Assembly: GCF_009908285.1 (NCBI RefSeq)
Contig: NZ_JAAARM010000008.1
Coordinates: forward strand, 62,001-126,000
Origin: Pseudomonas sp. Fl4BN1
GTDB lineage: Bacteria > Pseudomonadota > Gammaproteobacteria > Pseudomonadales > Pseudomonadaceae
DNA: 64,000 nucleotides
Direction of reading: 5' to 3'
The position numbers and the translations under genes were made by a program. The notes below the pieces were generated by a model. That model was not told the DNA's origin. It was given only the letters and a program-made list of their open reading frames with translations, and ran no database searches. This document shows positions 41,548 to 50,327 of this stretch, piece after piece. The stretch's first letter is position 1; every line of letters starts with the position of its first letter.

Positions 41548-43554
41548 TTACAGCGTGGATCGGGCAATCCGTTTCTGCCACTGGCGATGATGGATCTGCT
41601 GGCCGTCGAGCCGTGCCATTTGCTCTGCTTGCAGATAGAACCACTGGGCATCGGCCTGCAGGTGCAAGGTGCTGTCTACCTCGACCGCCCATGAACCGCG
41701 GCCGACGCGGTAATTCCACTGGATATCCGCTCGGGTCGACAGCGGGTCCCAGGGCAGGGTGCGATATTGCTCGGTGCAGCGCTGGTCGACCCACAGGCCA
41801 TGATCGAGAAAACGCATGGCGCCCAGATCGTCGTCGATACGCACACAGACTTCGCCACTGCCCACGTCCTCGCTGAGGGTGCGCTTGGGGGCGGCGGCGC
41901 GGATGATTTCCAGGTTGGCCGGCGGCGCGCTTTGCGGAGCCTCGAAAGGACAGTCCACCGGTTTCCCGGTAAACACCGGCAGTTGCACACTTTGCACTTC
42001 GGGCAGCAGGGTCAGGGTGGCCAGCTCGCGGCTAGGCCACAGTAACGGGAAGCTTGCCGTGCTCAGGGCCAGGCGCAGGCGATAGCCGGCGGGCAGGCGA
42101 TAACCCACGTGATCCAGGTTGAAGCGAACCTGCAGCGGCTCGTCGGGCACCGGTGGATTGGCCACTGCAAAATCATCCCGCAGGTTGAGGTTCAGGGTGC
42201 CGTAGGTGATCTGTGCCACCTGGCCATCGGGGGCCACGGCATTCAGCCGAGCGACGATCTGCCCGCACGACTTGTCCGACGTCAAGCGCAGGTCGAGGCG
42301 TACATCACCCAGCAGATCCATGGGCTGGTCCAGGGGCGCGCTGTCGAAGCACAGCGAGTGAGCGTCATCTCGACGCTGATCGGTAGGACCATCCGGGCCG
42401 AACCAGATGGCGCAGTACTCGCCCTGGTGCAGGCCGGTGGTCAGGGGCGAGCAGACGCTACGTTGCTGACTCAAGCCCCGGGTACCGGCCACCAGTCCGT
42501 TGTCGCTGAGGCTGAAGTCTTGCCACTGCACTTGTGGATCGGGCCAGCCAGCGGTTTGTACCCAGGCACCCGGGCGTTCGGCGTAGCTGCCTTTAGGCGC
42601 CACGGCATCCTGCAAATAGAAGGCGCAGGCCGGCTCGTCCATCACTCCGTTGTTGATGCCCTTGAGCCAGTGGTCCCACCAGCGCTTGGCTTCCTGGAGA
42701 AAACCGATGGCCGGGTTGGGCACCGCAAAGTGCGGATACTTGTGAATCCACGGCCCGAGCATGGCTTTCTTCGGGCTGCTCAGGTGCTGCATCAGCCGTG
42801 GCACGCTGTTCTTGTAGGCATCGCCCCAGCCACCGACGCAGTACACCGCGGCCTTGATCGCCGCGTAGTCCTCGCACACGGAGCCTTGGCGCCAGTAATC
42901 GTCGCGGGTCTGATGTTGCAACCAGGTTTCGGCAAGCATCGGCATGGCGTCCAGGCGCTGCTGCCAGAGGGCCTGCCAGTCGTCCACCAGCAATGGGTCT
43001 GGAACGGCGGCGCTGAAGTTGAGCATGGTCGCCGCCCAGCCCTGATTCTCCATCAGCAGGTTACCGCCTTTGTAATGAATGTCATCGGCGTAGCGGTCAT
43101 CGGTGGAGCACAAGGTAATGATTGCCTTCAACGCCTCGGGCTGCAGGGCCGCCACTTGCAGGCTGTTGAAGCCGCCCCAGGAAATGCCCATCATCCCCAG
43201 GTTGCCGTCGCACCAGGGCTGCGCGCAGAGCCAGTCGAGCACTTCCAGGGCGTCTTGTTGTTCCTGGGGCAGGTATTCGTCGGCCATCAGTCCTTGGGAT
43301 TCACCGTTGCCACGCATGTCTACCCGCACGCAGACGTAGCCCTGGCCGGCCATCCACGGATGGCTCAGGGCATCGCGTACGGCGGTGCCGTCGCGCTTGC
43401 GATAAGGGAGATACTCAAGGATCGCCGGGTAGCGCTCGACCCCGGCACTGGCCGGTAGCCAGATACGCGCAGCTAAGTGGGTGCCGTCACGCAGGGGGAT
43501 CAGGCAGTGCTCGATCTCGCGGATCGGGTGGGGAAACTCGCGGATAACGTCCAT
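41548..43554 (-). CDS. CocE/NonD-family alpha/beta hydrolase
   Basis: The 668-residue protein has an N-terminal X-Pro dipeptidyl-peptidase-like alpha/beta hydrolase domain (about 20-330). It starts LRDGTHLAARIWLPAS and has the nucleophile elbow GISWGGFNSLQ and VRVDMRGNGESQG. A C-terminal jelly-roll domain (about 380-600) follows, with FDSAPLDQPMDLLGDVRLDL and YRLPAGYRLRLALST. Members cleave esters (cocaine esterase), glutaryl amides or Xaa-Pro peptides. There is no signal peptide, so it acts on an imported substrate. It lies 60 bp after the OprD-type porin gene and belongs with the BCCT gene. Confidence 0.92.
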   Translation of the reverse strand: MDVIREFPHPIREIEHCLIPLRDGTHLAARIWLPASAGVERYPAILEYLPYRKRDGTAVRDALSHPWMAGQGYVCVRVDMRGNGESQGLMADEYLPQEQQDALEVLDWLCAQPWCDGNLGMMGISWGGFNSLQVAALQPEALKAIITLCSTDDRYADDIHYKGGNLLMENQGWAATMLNFSAAVPDPLLVDDWQALWQQRLDAMPMLAETWLQHQTRDDYWRQGSVCEDYAAIKAAVYCVGGWGDAYKNSVPRLMQHLSSPKKAMLGPWIHKYPHFAVPNPAIGFLQEAKRWWDHWLKGINNGVMDEPACAFYLQDAVAPKGSYAERPGAWVQTAGWPDPQVQWQDFSLSDNGLVAGTRGLSQQRSVCSPLTTGLHQGEYCAIWFGPDGPTDQRRDDAHSLCFDSAPLDQPMDLLGDVRLDLRLTSDKSCGQIVARLNAVAPDGQVAQITYGTLNLNLRDDFAVANPPVPDEPLQVRFNLDHVGYRLPAGYRLRLALSTASFPLLWPSRELATLTLLPEVQSVQLPVFTGKPVDCPFEAPQSAPPANLEIIRAAAPKRTLSEDVGSGEVCVRIDDDLGAMRFLDHGLWVDQRCTEQYRTLPWDPLSTRADIQWNYRVGRGSWAVEVDSTLHLQADAQWFYLQAEQMARLDGQQIHHRQWQKRIARSTL

Positions 43555-43614
43555 TCGACACTCCAGTCGATAAAGGGCTCGCCGCCCGGGTTGGCCAGGC
43601 GGCGAGCGGGGCGA

Positions 43615-44916
43615 TCAAAGCAGGCTGAAGGGGTATTCGGTGATCAGGCGGATGTGATCGACATTGCCGTCCGAGGTCCCGCGGATGCGATGGGTGCCTT
43701 GGCGCAAGGTCAGGGACAGGTCCTTGGCCTTGCCGCCCTGCACCACGTAGCGCACATCGATATCCCGCTCCCAGTGCTTTTCGTTGTCGGCGTAGTAGCG
43801 GTATGGGCTGTCCACCGGCACGCGCTGGCCATCGACATGGCTGCCGCGGATATAGCGGGTGTTGAGCGACAGGCCGGGCACGCCTAGGGGCGTGAAGTCG
43901 AGCTTGTAGCCCAGGCTCCAGGAGCGCTCGCCGGGGCCGTTGAAGTCGGCGATCAGCGAGGAGTTGGCCAGGTAGATCGAGTCGTGGAAACCGCCACCGC
44001 CCAGGGCCACATAGTCAAACGGCTGATTACCATGGATGCGTTGGTGAGCCAGGCTGAAGGTTTGCGGGCCGCTCTTGAAGGCCAGCGCTGCCGACCAGGC
44101 GGTGACCGCGATGTCTCCGGCCAGAGCCTTGCCCTCATCCAGGGAGCGATAGAGGTTGAGGTCCAGGTTCAGGCTGCGGTAGGCCTCGGCATCCAGTGGC
44201 TGATCAAGGTTCAGATTGACGTAGTGCTGGCGCCACAGGTCTTCATAGCGTGAGCTGTAGAGGCTCATCCCGACCTGCGGATGCAACCGATAGGTGCCTC
44301 CCAGGTAGTCCACGTTGCCACCTTCGACCCCTGCATAGCCGGCGTAGAAACCACCTCGGTGGCCGGTCTGGTTGAAGTCTCGGGCCGCCGTGAAGTGCCC
44401 GCCCTCCAGCAGCAGGCCTTCGGCCTCGCGGCTGCTGAAGGTGAAGCCGGTGGCGGTCGCGGGCATGATCCGGCTGTCGGCCAGGGCCAGTACCGGGTTC
44501 TGCGGGCGCAGGTCGCCGTATTTGAACTCGGTATTGGACCAGCGCATTTTCAGTGCCGCACCGGCGGTAGCCGACTCATCACGGCTGCGCCCGTCACCAT
44601 CGCTGACCAGCAATTGAGTACGCGCCCGTCCGCCGCCACTGTCGAGCTTGGTAGCGAAGTAGGCGTGGGCATCCAGGCCAAAACCCAGCGTGCCTTGGGT
44701 GTAGCCGGAGCGATAGTCCAGTTGCAGGCCTTGTGCCCACTCGCGGCCATCCTTGTCGCGGTCGCGGTAGTCGTTATTGCGGTAATAGTTGCGTACCAGG
44801 CCCTTGAGCTGGCTGTCTTCGATAAAGCCCAGGGCTTGTTCTTGGGCGGCTTCGACCAGCAATGGGCAAAGCAACGCCAGGCCTGCGCTTTGCAGGCTGA
44901 GATGACGAATGTTCAT
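43615..44916 (-). CDS. OprD-family outer-membrane porin
   Basis: The 433-residue protein has a signal peptide (LSLQSAGLALLCPLLVEAAQ) and the OprD start GFIEDSQLKGLVRNYYRNND, with many basic-ladder-type beta strands and a final strand ending YPFSLL. OprD-type channels take up basic amino acids, peptides or aromatic acids. The ATG overlaps the BCCT stop as ATGA, and the CocE-type hydrolase gene follows, so it should bring the same substrate across the outer membrane. Subfamily assignment is not possible from sequence alone. Confidence 0.93.
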   Translation of the reverse strand: MNIRHLSLQSAGLALLCPLLVEAAQEQALGFIEDSQLKGLVRNYYRNNDYRDRDKDGREWAQGLQLDYRSGYTQGTLGFGLDAHAYFATKLDSGGGRARTQLLVSDGDGRSRDESATAGAALKMRWSNTEFKYGDLRPQNPVLALADSRIMPATATGFTFSSREAEGLLLEGGHFTAARDFNQTGHRGGFYAGYAGVEGGNVDYLGGTYRLHPQVGMSLYSSRYEDLWRQHYVNLNLDQPLDAEAYRSLNLDLNLYRSLDEGKALAGDIAVTAWSAALAFKSGPQTFSLAHQRIHGNQPFDYVALGGGGFHDSIYLANSSLIADFNGPGERSWSLGYKLDFTPLGVPGLSLNTRYIRGSHVDGQRVPVDSPYRYYADNEKHWERDIDVRYVVQGGKAKDLSLTLRQGTHRIRGTSDGNVDHIRLITEYPFSLL

Positions 44917-46511
44917 GCCGTGGGCTCCAGAGCGATATCAGGTGCATGTGCGTTGCTGTTCGAGGGGCTCGCCGCCGGATCGCGTGGCGTGACTGGCAGG
45001 GACAGCAAGGCCGGATTCCTCAGCCAGATGATCAGTGCGCTGCTGGCGAGCAAGACGATGATCATTCCGGGCAAGCCGCCGAGGTTGGACAGCATCTTGA
45101 CCCCGTCGATACCGACAAAGGCCACCATGACCCACGACACGCTGCCGATGATCACGCCCCAGACCACCTTGAGCAGCGGGCTGCCGTCCAGGTCCGAGTC
45201 GGCGGTGACGCCGCGGCTGCATAAGTTGCCGATGACGTCGGTGCTGGAGTCGGCCGCGGTGACGAAGGAGATGAAGGCGATGAACAGCAGGAAGGCGATC
45301 ATCAGGCCGGCGGCCGGCAGTTGCTGGAACATCTGGTACAGCACATGTTCCACCCCTTGCTCATTGAGCACGCGATTGAGCATGCCGGATCCCTGGGCGT
45401 CGAAGTACAGGCTGCAGCCGGAGAAGATGCAGATCCACAGGGCGGTGAACAGCGCCGGATAGAGCATGTTGGTGTGGATGAATTCGCGCACCGTGTAGCC
45501 GCGGCCAATCTTGCCGAGGAACAGTGCGCTGACCGGGGCCCAGGCGAACCACACCGACCAGTAGAACACCGTCCAGCTCTGGGGCCAGCTGTCGCCACTG
45601 GCCGCGCCGGTGAACAGGCTGCGACTGAAGAATGTCTGCAGGTACACCCCTAGGGACTCGACGCCGAGGCTGAGGATGTAAAGGGTCGGACCGCAGACCA
45701 GTACGAACCCCCCCAGGGCCAGCATGATCCAGGTATTGAAGGTCGAGAGCTTGACGATGCCTTTTTGCAGGCCGCTGGCGGCCGAGGCAACGAAGGTGAT
45801 GACGATCACGCCGATGATCAATGCCAGGCGCAGGGGCGTGGTTTCTCCGCCGATATACTGGCTGAGTCCACCGGACAGGGTCAGTGCTCCAGTGCCCAGG
45901 GAAGACGCCATGCCTGCCACCAGGGCGAACATCGCCAGGGTGTCGATCAGTCCGGCATAGCGCTTGACCCGCTTGGCGCCGATCAACGGCTGCAGCATGG
46001 CGCCGATGGAGAAGTTGCTGCGCAGGTTGTAGAAGACCAGGGCAAACACCAGCGATGGCACCAGGTAGATGGCATAGGGTGTCAGGGTCCAGTGCAGGAA
46101 CATCGTCGACATGGCGAAGCTGGTGGCCTCTGGGCTGCCTGCGGCGAGCTTCATGCTGTCGGGCGGGCCATAGAGGTGATAGAGCGGTTCAGCGGTGGTC
46201 CAGAACAGCACGCCGACGGCCAGGGTGGTGCACAGCGCCACCATGAACCAGCGCCATTTGCTCAGCAGTGGCTTAGCGTCTTCGCCACCGATGCGCACCC
46301 TTCCCAAAGGCGAGAAGTAGACGATGGCGGTCAGGACCAGGAGAAAGAACGAGCTGGCACTGAACAGCCAGGAGAAGTTGTCGAGGATCATCCGGTTGAG
46401 CGATTTGCTCACGGCCAGGAAGGCCTGGAGATCAAGGTAGCTGGCAATCACTGCCGCCAGCAGAATCAGAAAGGTGGGCCAGAAGACCAGTGGCCTTAAC
46501 GGATACTTCAT
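44913..46511 (-). CDS. BCCT-family transporter (choline/betaine/carnitine type)
   Basis: The 532-residue protein has twelve helices and the BCCT signature: VLFWTTAEPLYHLYGPP (substrate/coupling region), VFYWSVWFAWAPVSALFLG (Trp box) and GKIGRGYTVREFIHTN. It imports a trimethylammonium-type or related compound. The start at 46511 (MKYPLRPLVFWPTFLIL) has GGAG upstream; an in-frame start 22 codons earlier lacks hydrophobic family sequence. It is the first gene of a run with the OprD-type porin, CocE-type hydrolase, LysR regulator and MFS genes. The presence of a hydrolase suggests that the ligand carries an ester or amide. Confidence 0.93.
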   Translation of the reverse strand: MKYPLRPLVFWPTFLILLAAVIASYLDLQAFLAVSKSLNRMILDNFSWLFSASSFFLLVLTAIVYFSPLGRVRIGGEDAKPLLSKWRWFMVALCTTLAVGVLFWTTAEPLYHLYGPPDSMKLAAGSPEATSFAMSTMFLHWTLTPYAIYLVPSLVFALVFYNLRSNFSIGAMLQPLIGAKRVKRYAGLIDTLAMFALVAGMASSLGTGALTLSGGLSQYIGGETTPLRLALIIGVIVITFVASAASGLQKGIVKLSTFNTWIMLALGGFVLVCGPTLYILSLGVESLGVYLQTFFSRSLFTGAASGDSWPQSWTVFYWSVWFAWAPVSALFLGKIGRGYTVREFIHTNMLYPALFTALWICIFSGCSLYFDAQGSGMLNRVLNEQGVEHVLYQMFQQLPAAGLMIAFLLFIAFISFVTAADSSTDVIGNLCSRGVTADSDLDGSPLLKVVWGVIIGSVSWVMVAFVGIDGVKMLSNLGGLPGMIIVLLASSALIIWLRNPALLSLPVTPRDPAASPSNSNAHAPDIALEPTA

Positions 46512-46667
46512 AAGTGAGGCGCTCCGGTTGTTTATCTTTTTTATGGTCAGGCGAGGCATCGGCAATACGTTGGGCAATGTGCCCGTCAGCGCGTGAGTGC
46601 AAACCCGCGGCGTTCATAGATAAGCGTTTCCCGGCGCGGCGAAGCAATCGATGAATAGGTATGGGGT

Positions 46668-46684
46668 CATTCCCTGAGGGAATG
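46668..46684. promoter_or_regulatory. 17-bp palindrome upstream of the BCCT gene
   Basis: Two 8-bp arms (CATTCCCT and AGGGAATG) flank one central base. The site lies in the upstream region of the BCCT-led operon, so binding of a dimeric regulator is plausible. It does not look like the T-N11-A site of LysR proteins. Function is inferred. Confidence 0.4.
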
Positions 46685-47072
46685 CGCGGCGCGATGAGAG
46701 TCCCCGGCGTAGAACGCCCTGGTTCCGGGCAAAGAGGCGTTCCAGAGAGCTTGTTGTGGTTCTTCCAGGAGGTGCCGCGAGGTGTCTGACGCGGCGTTGG
46801 TGAAGGACGGAGGGTGAGGTGTTCAGCGCTAGATTCGTACTTGAACTAGGAACCCTTCCTGGGGATTAAAGCGAAAGGCTTGCAGCAGACGAAGATCAGC
46901 AGAGCACTTTCGGTAATGTCGCGGTGATAGCACTTGCTGCGCGGGTTGCAAGGCTGTGCCGATTGCTGCGCAAAATCCCCTTTCTCCAATTGTGTAACAG
47001 GCACCAAGTCGCTAATCTGCGGCCTCTTCTATGCCCTCTTTCGTCGGGCTGACTTTCTGAATGTTTGCAGCT

Positions 47073-47090
47073 GCGCCGAGGATCTGGCGC
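47073..47090 (+). promoter_or_regulatory. GGA-loop hairpin in the mag leader, candidate RsmA/E site
   Basis: GCGCC-gaggatct-GGCGC forms a 5-bp GC stem with GGA exposed in the loop, 34 bp before the magA start. A second GGA (47113-47115) lies in the Shine-Dalgarno itself. Paired GGA sites, one at the SD, are the usual RsmA/RsmE pattern, and RetS/RsmA control of the mag operon has been reported in P. aeruginosa. Confidence 0.5.
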
Positions 47091-47123
47091 CAGGGTTTTC
47101 CCATGCATGGCAGGACGCAGTAC

Positions 47124-47915
47124 ATGCGCGCTCTATCCTCCCTTCTGCTGACCCTGGTGTTGGCCGGGACGGCGTTCGCCGAGCCTTCCGCCGAGCTTCA
47201 GGAACCCCTGGCCGGCTGGCGTTATTCCGGGTTGCTGGACCGGACCGAGCAGGACCGGGTGGCTTATCCGACGCCGCCCATCGATCGCGGCATTCAACGC
47301 AACCGCACCATGATCGAAGGCCAGCTCAAGGCCATTGGCCATTTGCGCCAGCCCCACAGCCTGTCGGTCAACGGTAACCCGCTGAACCTCTACACCGACG
47401 AGCAAGGTCGCTTCGGCCGGCCCTATGCGTTCGGTGCCGGCTCCAATAGCGTCGAAGTACGCAGTTCCGAGGGCAAGTCCCTCAAGCGCGTGCAGTTCTA
47501 TGAAGCCAATCAGAACAAGACACCGCCGCGCATTCGCGTGGTGCTCGGCTGGGACGACCCCAAGGCCGAGCTCGACATGCACATCATCACCCCGGATGGT
47601 CAGCATGCGTTCTTCGGCCATCCCGGCTTGACCAACGGCGGAGGCCTGGACCCGGATGGGGTCGATGGTCCGGGCCCGGAAATGTTCACCATGACCGCGC
47701 CGCTGCGGGGCACCTATCTGATCTACGTCAACTACTGGGGCAACTTCGGCAGTGGCGGATACAACTTCGACGAAGGCAGCAATCAGAACGAGGTGATCAC
47801 CTCGCAGATCAACCTGATCCTTAACGAAAACACCGTCGATGAGAAACGCGAGACCTTTATCGTGCCCATGCGGGCCATCGGCGACCTGTTGCTGGTCAAG
47901 TCTTTCAACTATTGA
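47124..47915 (+). CDS. magA: MagA, DUF2135 (YfaP-like) secreted protein
   Basis: The 263-residue protein has a signal peptide (MRALSSLLLTLVLAGTAFA) and a DUF2135 domain: IRVVLGWDDPKAELDMHIIT, then PDGQHAFFGHPGL and ending FIVPMRAIGDLLLVKSFNY. It is a paralogue of MagF at the far end of the operon. In P. aeruginosa MagA is in an inner-membrane complex with MagD, MagB and MagF. The start at 47124 has AGGA eight bases upstream; ATG 47103 is an alternative. It is the first gene of the mag operon. Confidence 0.88.
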   Translation: MRALSSLLLTLVLAGTAFAEPSAELQEPLAGWRYSGLLDRTEQDRVAYPTPPIDRGIQRNRTMIEGQLKAIGHLRQPHSLSVNGNPLNLYTDEQGRFGRPYAFGAGSNSVEVRSSEGKSLKRVQFYEANQNKTPPRIRVVLGWDDPKAELDMHIITPDGQHAFFGHPGLTNGGGLDPDGVDGPGPEMFTMTAPLRGTYLIYVNYWGNFGSGGYNFDEGSNQNEVITSQINLILNENTVDEKRETFIVPMRAIGDLLLVKSFNY

Positions 47916-47952
47916 ACATCCCGCACCACGGATGAATTGGGCTTTGTGAATC

Positions 47953-49683
47953 ATGAGCGAAAACACAGCATCCCCGGCAGTCGGTATCCCCGCTACAGAT
48001 CAACCCGCTGGCAAGCGGCGCTGGCCGGCCCTGGTCGTGGGCTTGTGCATGGTAGCGGCGGCGATCACGGGCGTGGGCTGCAAGCCCAAGACGCCGGTGG
48101 CGGAGCTGGCCGGCGACAAGCTTGGCCTGAGCCGTCCGGACGGGTTGCTGGAGACGCATTCGCTGTCCCAGTTGCCCAAGGACTTGCTGGCGGTGCCGTT
48201 CCTCAAGGAAACCCTGACCGAGGATTTCGTCTTCTACTATCAGACTCACGCCGACCGCCTGGGGTTGATCGGTAGCCTGCGGCGGATCATCTACGAGCAT
48301 GACCTGAAGCTGCAGGACAACCTGATCGAGCAACTGTTCGACCAGCCGGCGGATGTGGCGCTGTGGCGCGGCGCTGATGGACGTCTCAAGGACTTTTTGC
48401 TGGTGATGGACCGTGGCGGGCTGGCGAAATTGCTGGAGCCTTTGGCCAAGGTTGCCCTGGATGACAGCCAGTTGAGCCAGCTGGCGGATCTGAAGGTCGG
48501 CGGCGATGCGGTGACGCTCTACCAGTTGAACTACAACGCCGGTAAATCCCTGGCGTTCGCTTCCCACGGCGACAAGCTGGTGGTGCTGTCCAACCCGGCA
48601 AAACTCTATGACCCGAATGCCAGCAGCGATGAGGAGGAGGGCACCGATGATCAGCACGGCGACGTCTCCACCACGGCACTGGAAGCGCTGCTCAATGGCG
48701 ACAAACTGTTCCCCGAGGCCTTCGGCCTGGAGGCGCGCAAGCCTGAAGTGCAGCAGCGCCTGACGGTTAACGCCAGTGTCCTGGCCATGGGTTACCAGCG
48801 CTTTATCCCCAACTTCGCCGGCCTGCGCTTCGAGATGGATGACAAGGGCTGGCACAGCTACCTGGCCATGGAGGAGCAGGACAACCAGCCGGACTTCGAC
48901 TTCAAGCCGATCTGGCAAGCCATGCCCATGGGGGCCAGTGCCTGCGTCGCACTGCCGTTGGCGGTAGAGCAGCAGAAGCCGTTGCTGGTCAAGCTCGGTG
49001 CCGAAGAGTCGGTGGCCGCAACGCTGACCGAGCACATGGCCGGCACCGCCGGATTGTGCTGGTACGCTGATTCGCGGCTGTATACACCGCTGCTGGTGGC
49101 GAGCCTCAAGGACCAGGACAGTGCCAAGCTCGATGCCGACCTGGGTAAGCTGTTTGGTTCGATGGTGGGCTCCCGGGAGAGCAAGGTCGAGGAGCGGATC
49201 TTCCCGGTGCTGGAGCAGCAGAATGGCGACGTGCACCAGTGGCAGCGCCAGGTCAGTTCCAACTTCGGCCAGTACCCGGCCAAGAACGCCAAGGACCCGA
49301 ACACCATTACCGGGCGTGCCTTCATGCAGGTCAGCCTGGCTCGCCACGGCTCGACCCTGGTGTTCTCCCTGGATGACAAACTGGTGGGCAAGGCCCTGGG
49401 CACGCTCGACAAACGCTTCCCGCCACTGGCCGACGTGCTCCCCAAGGACGCGCTGATGCCGGTGTACCTGGGCCCGCAGTCCCTGGCGCAACTGATCCAG
49501 CAGGAAACCTTCGACAGTGTGCCCCAGGACATGGAACCGGTGTTCAACAACGCTGCGCAGACCTATCTGGTGCCCAAGCTGCGCACCCTCGGCGGTTATG
49601 GCACATACGTCCTGACCCTGCCTGAAGGCAGTGAACCCAAGGGGCACTGGCAATGGCTGCCCCTGCAATGGCGTGCGCTGTGA
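47953..49683 (+). CDS. magB: MagB, DUF2138 (YfaA-like) membrane-anchored protein
   Basis: The 576-residue protein has a short cytoplasmic N-terminus (Pro/Lys/Arg-rich), one hydrophobic helix ([19 protein letters not shown]) and a large periplasmic domain typical of DUF2138, including [20 protein letters not shown] and [19 protein letters not shown]. The TGVGC could be a lipobox, but it lies unusually far from the N-terminus. MagB is a partner of MagD in P. aeruginosa. It follows magA by 37 bp and its stop overlaps the magC GTG. Biochemical activity is unknown. Confidence 0.88.
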   Translation: MSENTASPAVGIPATDQPAGKRRWPALVVGLCMVAAAITGVGCKPKTPVAELAGDKLGLSRPDGLLETHSLSQLPKDLLAVPFLKETLTEDFVFYYQTHADRLGLIGSLRRIIYEHDLKLQDNLIEQLFDQPADVALWRGADGRLKDFLLVMDRGGLAKLLEPLAKVALDDSQLSQLADLKVGGDAVTLYQLNYNAGKSLAFASHGDKLVVLSNPAKLYDPNASSDEEEGTDDQHGDVSTTALEALLNGDKLFPEAFGLEARKPEVQQRLTVNASVLAMGYQRFIPNFAGLRFEMDDKGWHSYLAMEEQDNQPDFDFKPIWQAMPMGASACVALPLAVEQQKPLLVKLGAEESVAATLTEHMAGTAGLCWYADSRLYTPLLVASLKDQDSAKLDADLGKLFGSMVGSRESKVEERIFPVLEQQNGDVHQWQRQVSSNFGQYPAKNAKDPNTITGRAFMQVSLARHGSTLVFSLDDKLVGKALGTLDKRFPPLADVLPKDALMPVYLGPQSLAQLIQQETFDSVPQDMEPVFNNAAQTYLVPKLRTLGGYGTYVLTLPEGSEPKGHWQWLPLQWRAL

Positions 49684-50327
49684 GCGCATTGCGCAAGCGC
49701 CTGAGCAGCCTCGGCCTGCTCGCTTTGTTGCTGAGCACTGCCGTGGGCGCGACGCCGGTCCCGCCGCTGGACGTGCCGCAGTCCCAGGTGTTCCGCGCCT
49801 GGTTCGTGCGCATCGCCCAGGAGCAACTGAGCCAGGGGCCGAGCCCGCGCTGGTATCAGCAGGATTGCGCCGGACTGGTGCGCTTTGCCGCCAACGAGGC
49901 GCTCAAGGTCCACGACAACAAATGGTTGCGGGCCAACGGCCTGTCCAATCGCTACCTGCCACCGGAGCTGCAATTGAGCGAGGGCCAGCGCGGCTTGGCT
50001 CAGCAATGGCAGCAGGGCGGGGGCCAGGTCGGGCCTTACGTCAACGCGATCAAGCTGATCCAGTTCAACAGCCATCTGGTGAGCCGTGACCTGGGTCAGG
50101 CGCGCCCCGGAGACCTGCTGTTCTTCGATCAGGGCGATGACCAGCACCTGATGATCTGGATGGGCCGCAACATTGCCTATCACACCGGTACCACCACTCC
50201 CACCGACAACGGCATGCGCTCGGCTAGCGTGCAGCAACTGATGACATGGAAGGACACTCGATGGATACCCGACTCAGCCAACCCCAACTTCATCGGCATC
50301 TATCGACTGAACTTCCTCACCCAATGA
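49680..50327 (+). CDS. magC: MagC, DUF1175 (YfaT-like) protein with NlpC/P60-like motifs
   Basis: The 215-residue protein has a signal peptide ([20 protein letters not shown], then AVGA). It contains [16 protein letters not shown] and, 80 residues later, [20 protein letters not shown]. These match the catalytic Cys (DCSGLV) and His-region motifs (GDLLFF...H) of NlpC/P60 cell-wall peptidases. DUF1175 is the family name; the peptidase reading is my inference. I chose GTG 49680 (GTGA overlap with magB) because the signal peptide then starts properly; ATG 49668 or 49653 are alternatives. It overlaps magD by 4 bp. Confidence 0.82.
   Translation: MSALRKRLSSLGLLALLLSTAVGATPVPPLDVPQSQVFRAWFVRIAQEQLSQGPSPRWYQQDCAGLVRFAANEALKVHDNKWLRANGLSNRYLPPELQLSEGQRGLAQQWQQGGGQVGPYVNAIKLIQFNSHLVSRDLGQARPGDLLFFDQGDDQHLMIWMGRNIAYHTGTTTPTDNGMRSASVQQLMTWKDTRWIPDSANPNFIGIYRLNFLTQ

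Larger units (their letters stand above)
46512..47123. other. Divergent BCCT / magA intergenic region
   Basis: About 610 bp hold both promoters. A near-perfect palindrome, CATTCCCT-g-AGGGAATG, lies at 46668-46684, about 160 bp upstream of the BCCT start, and may be an operator. The mag leader hairpin lies at 47073-47090. I see no gene; short frames here lack coding character. Confidence 0.5.

Noticed and set aside
47905..49689. 594-codon minus-strand open frame opposite magB
   Set aside because: Antisense shadow; magB on the plus strand fits the operon, its signal/anchor and its family.
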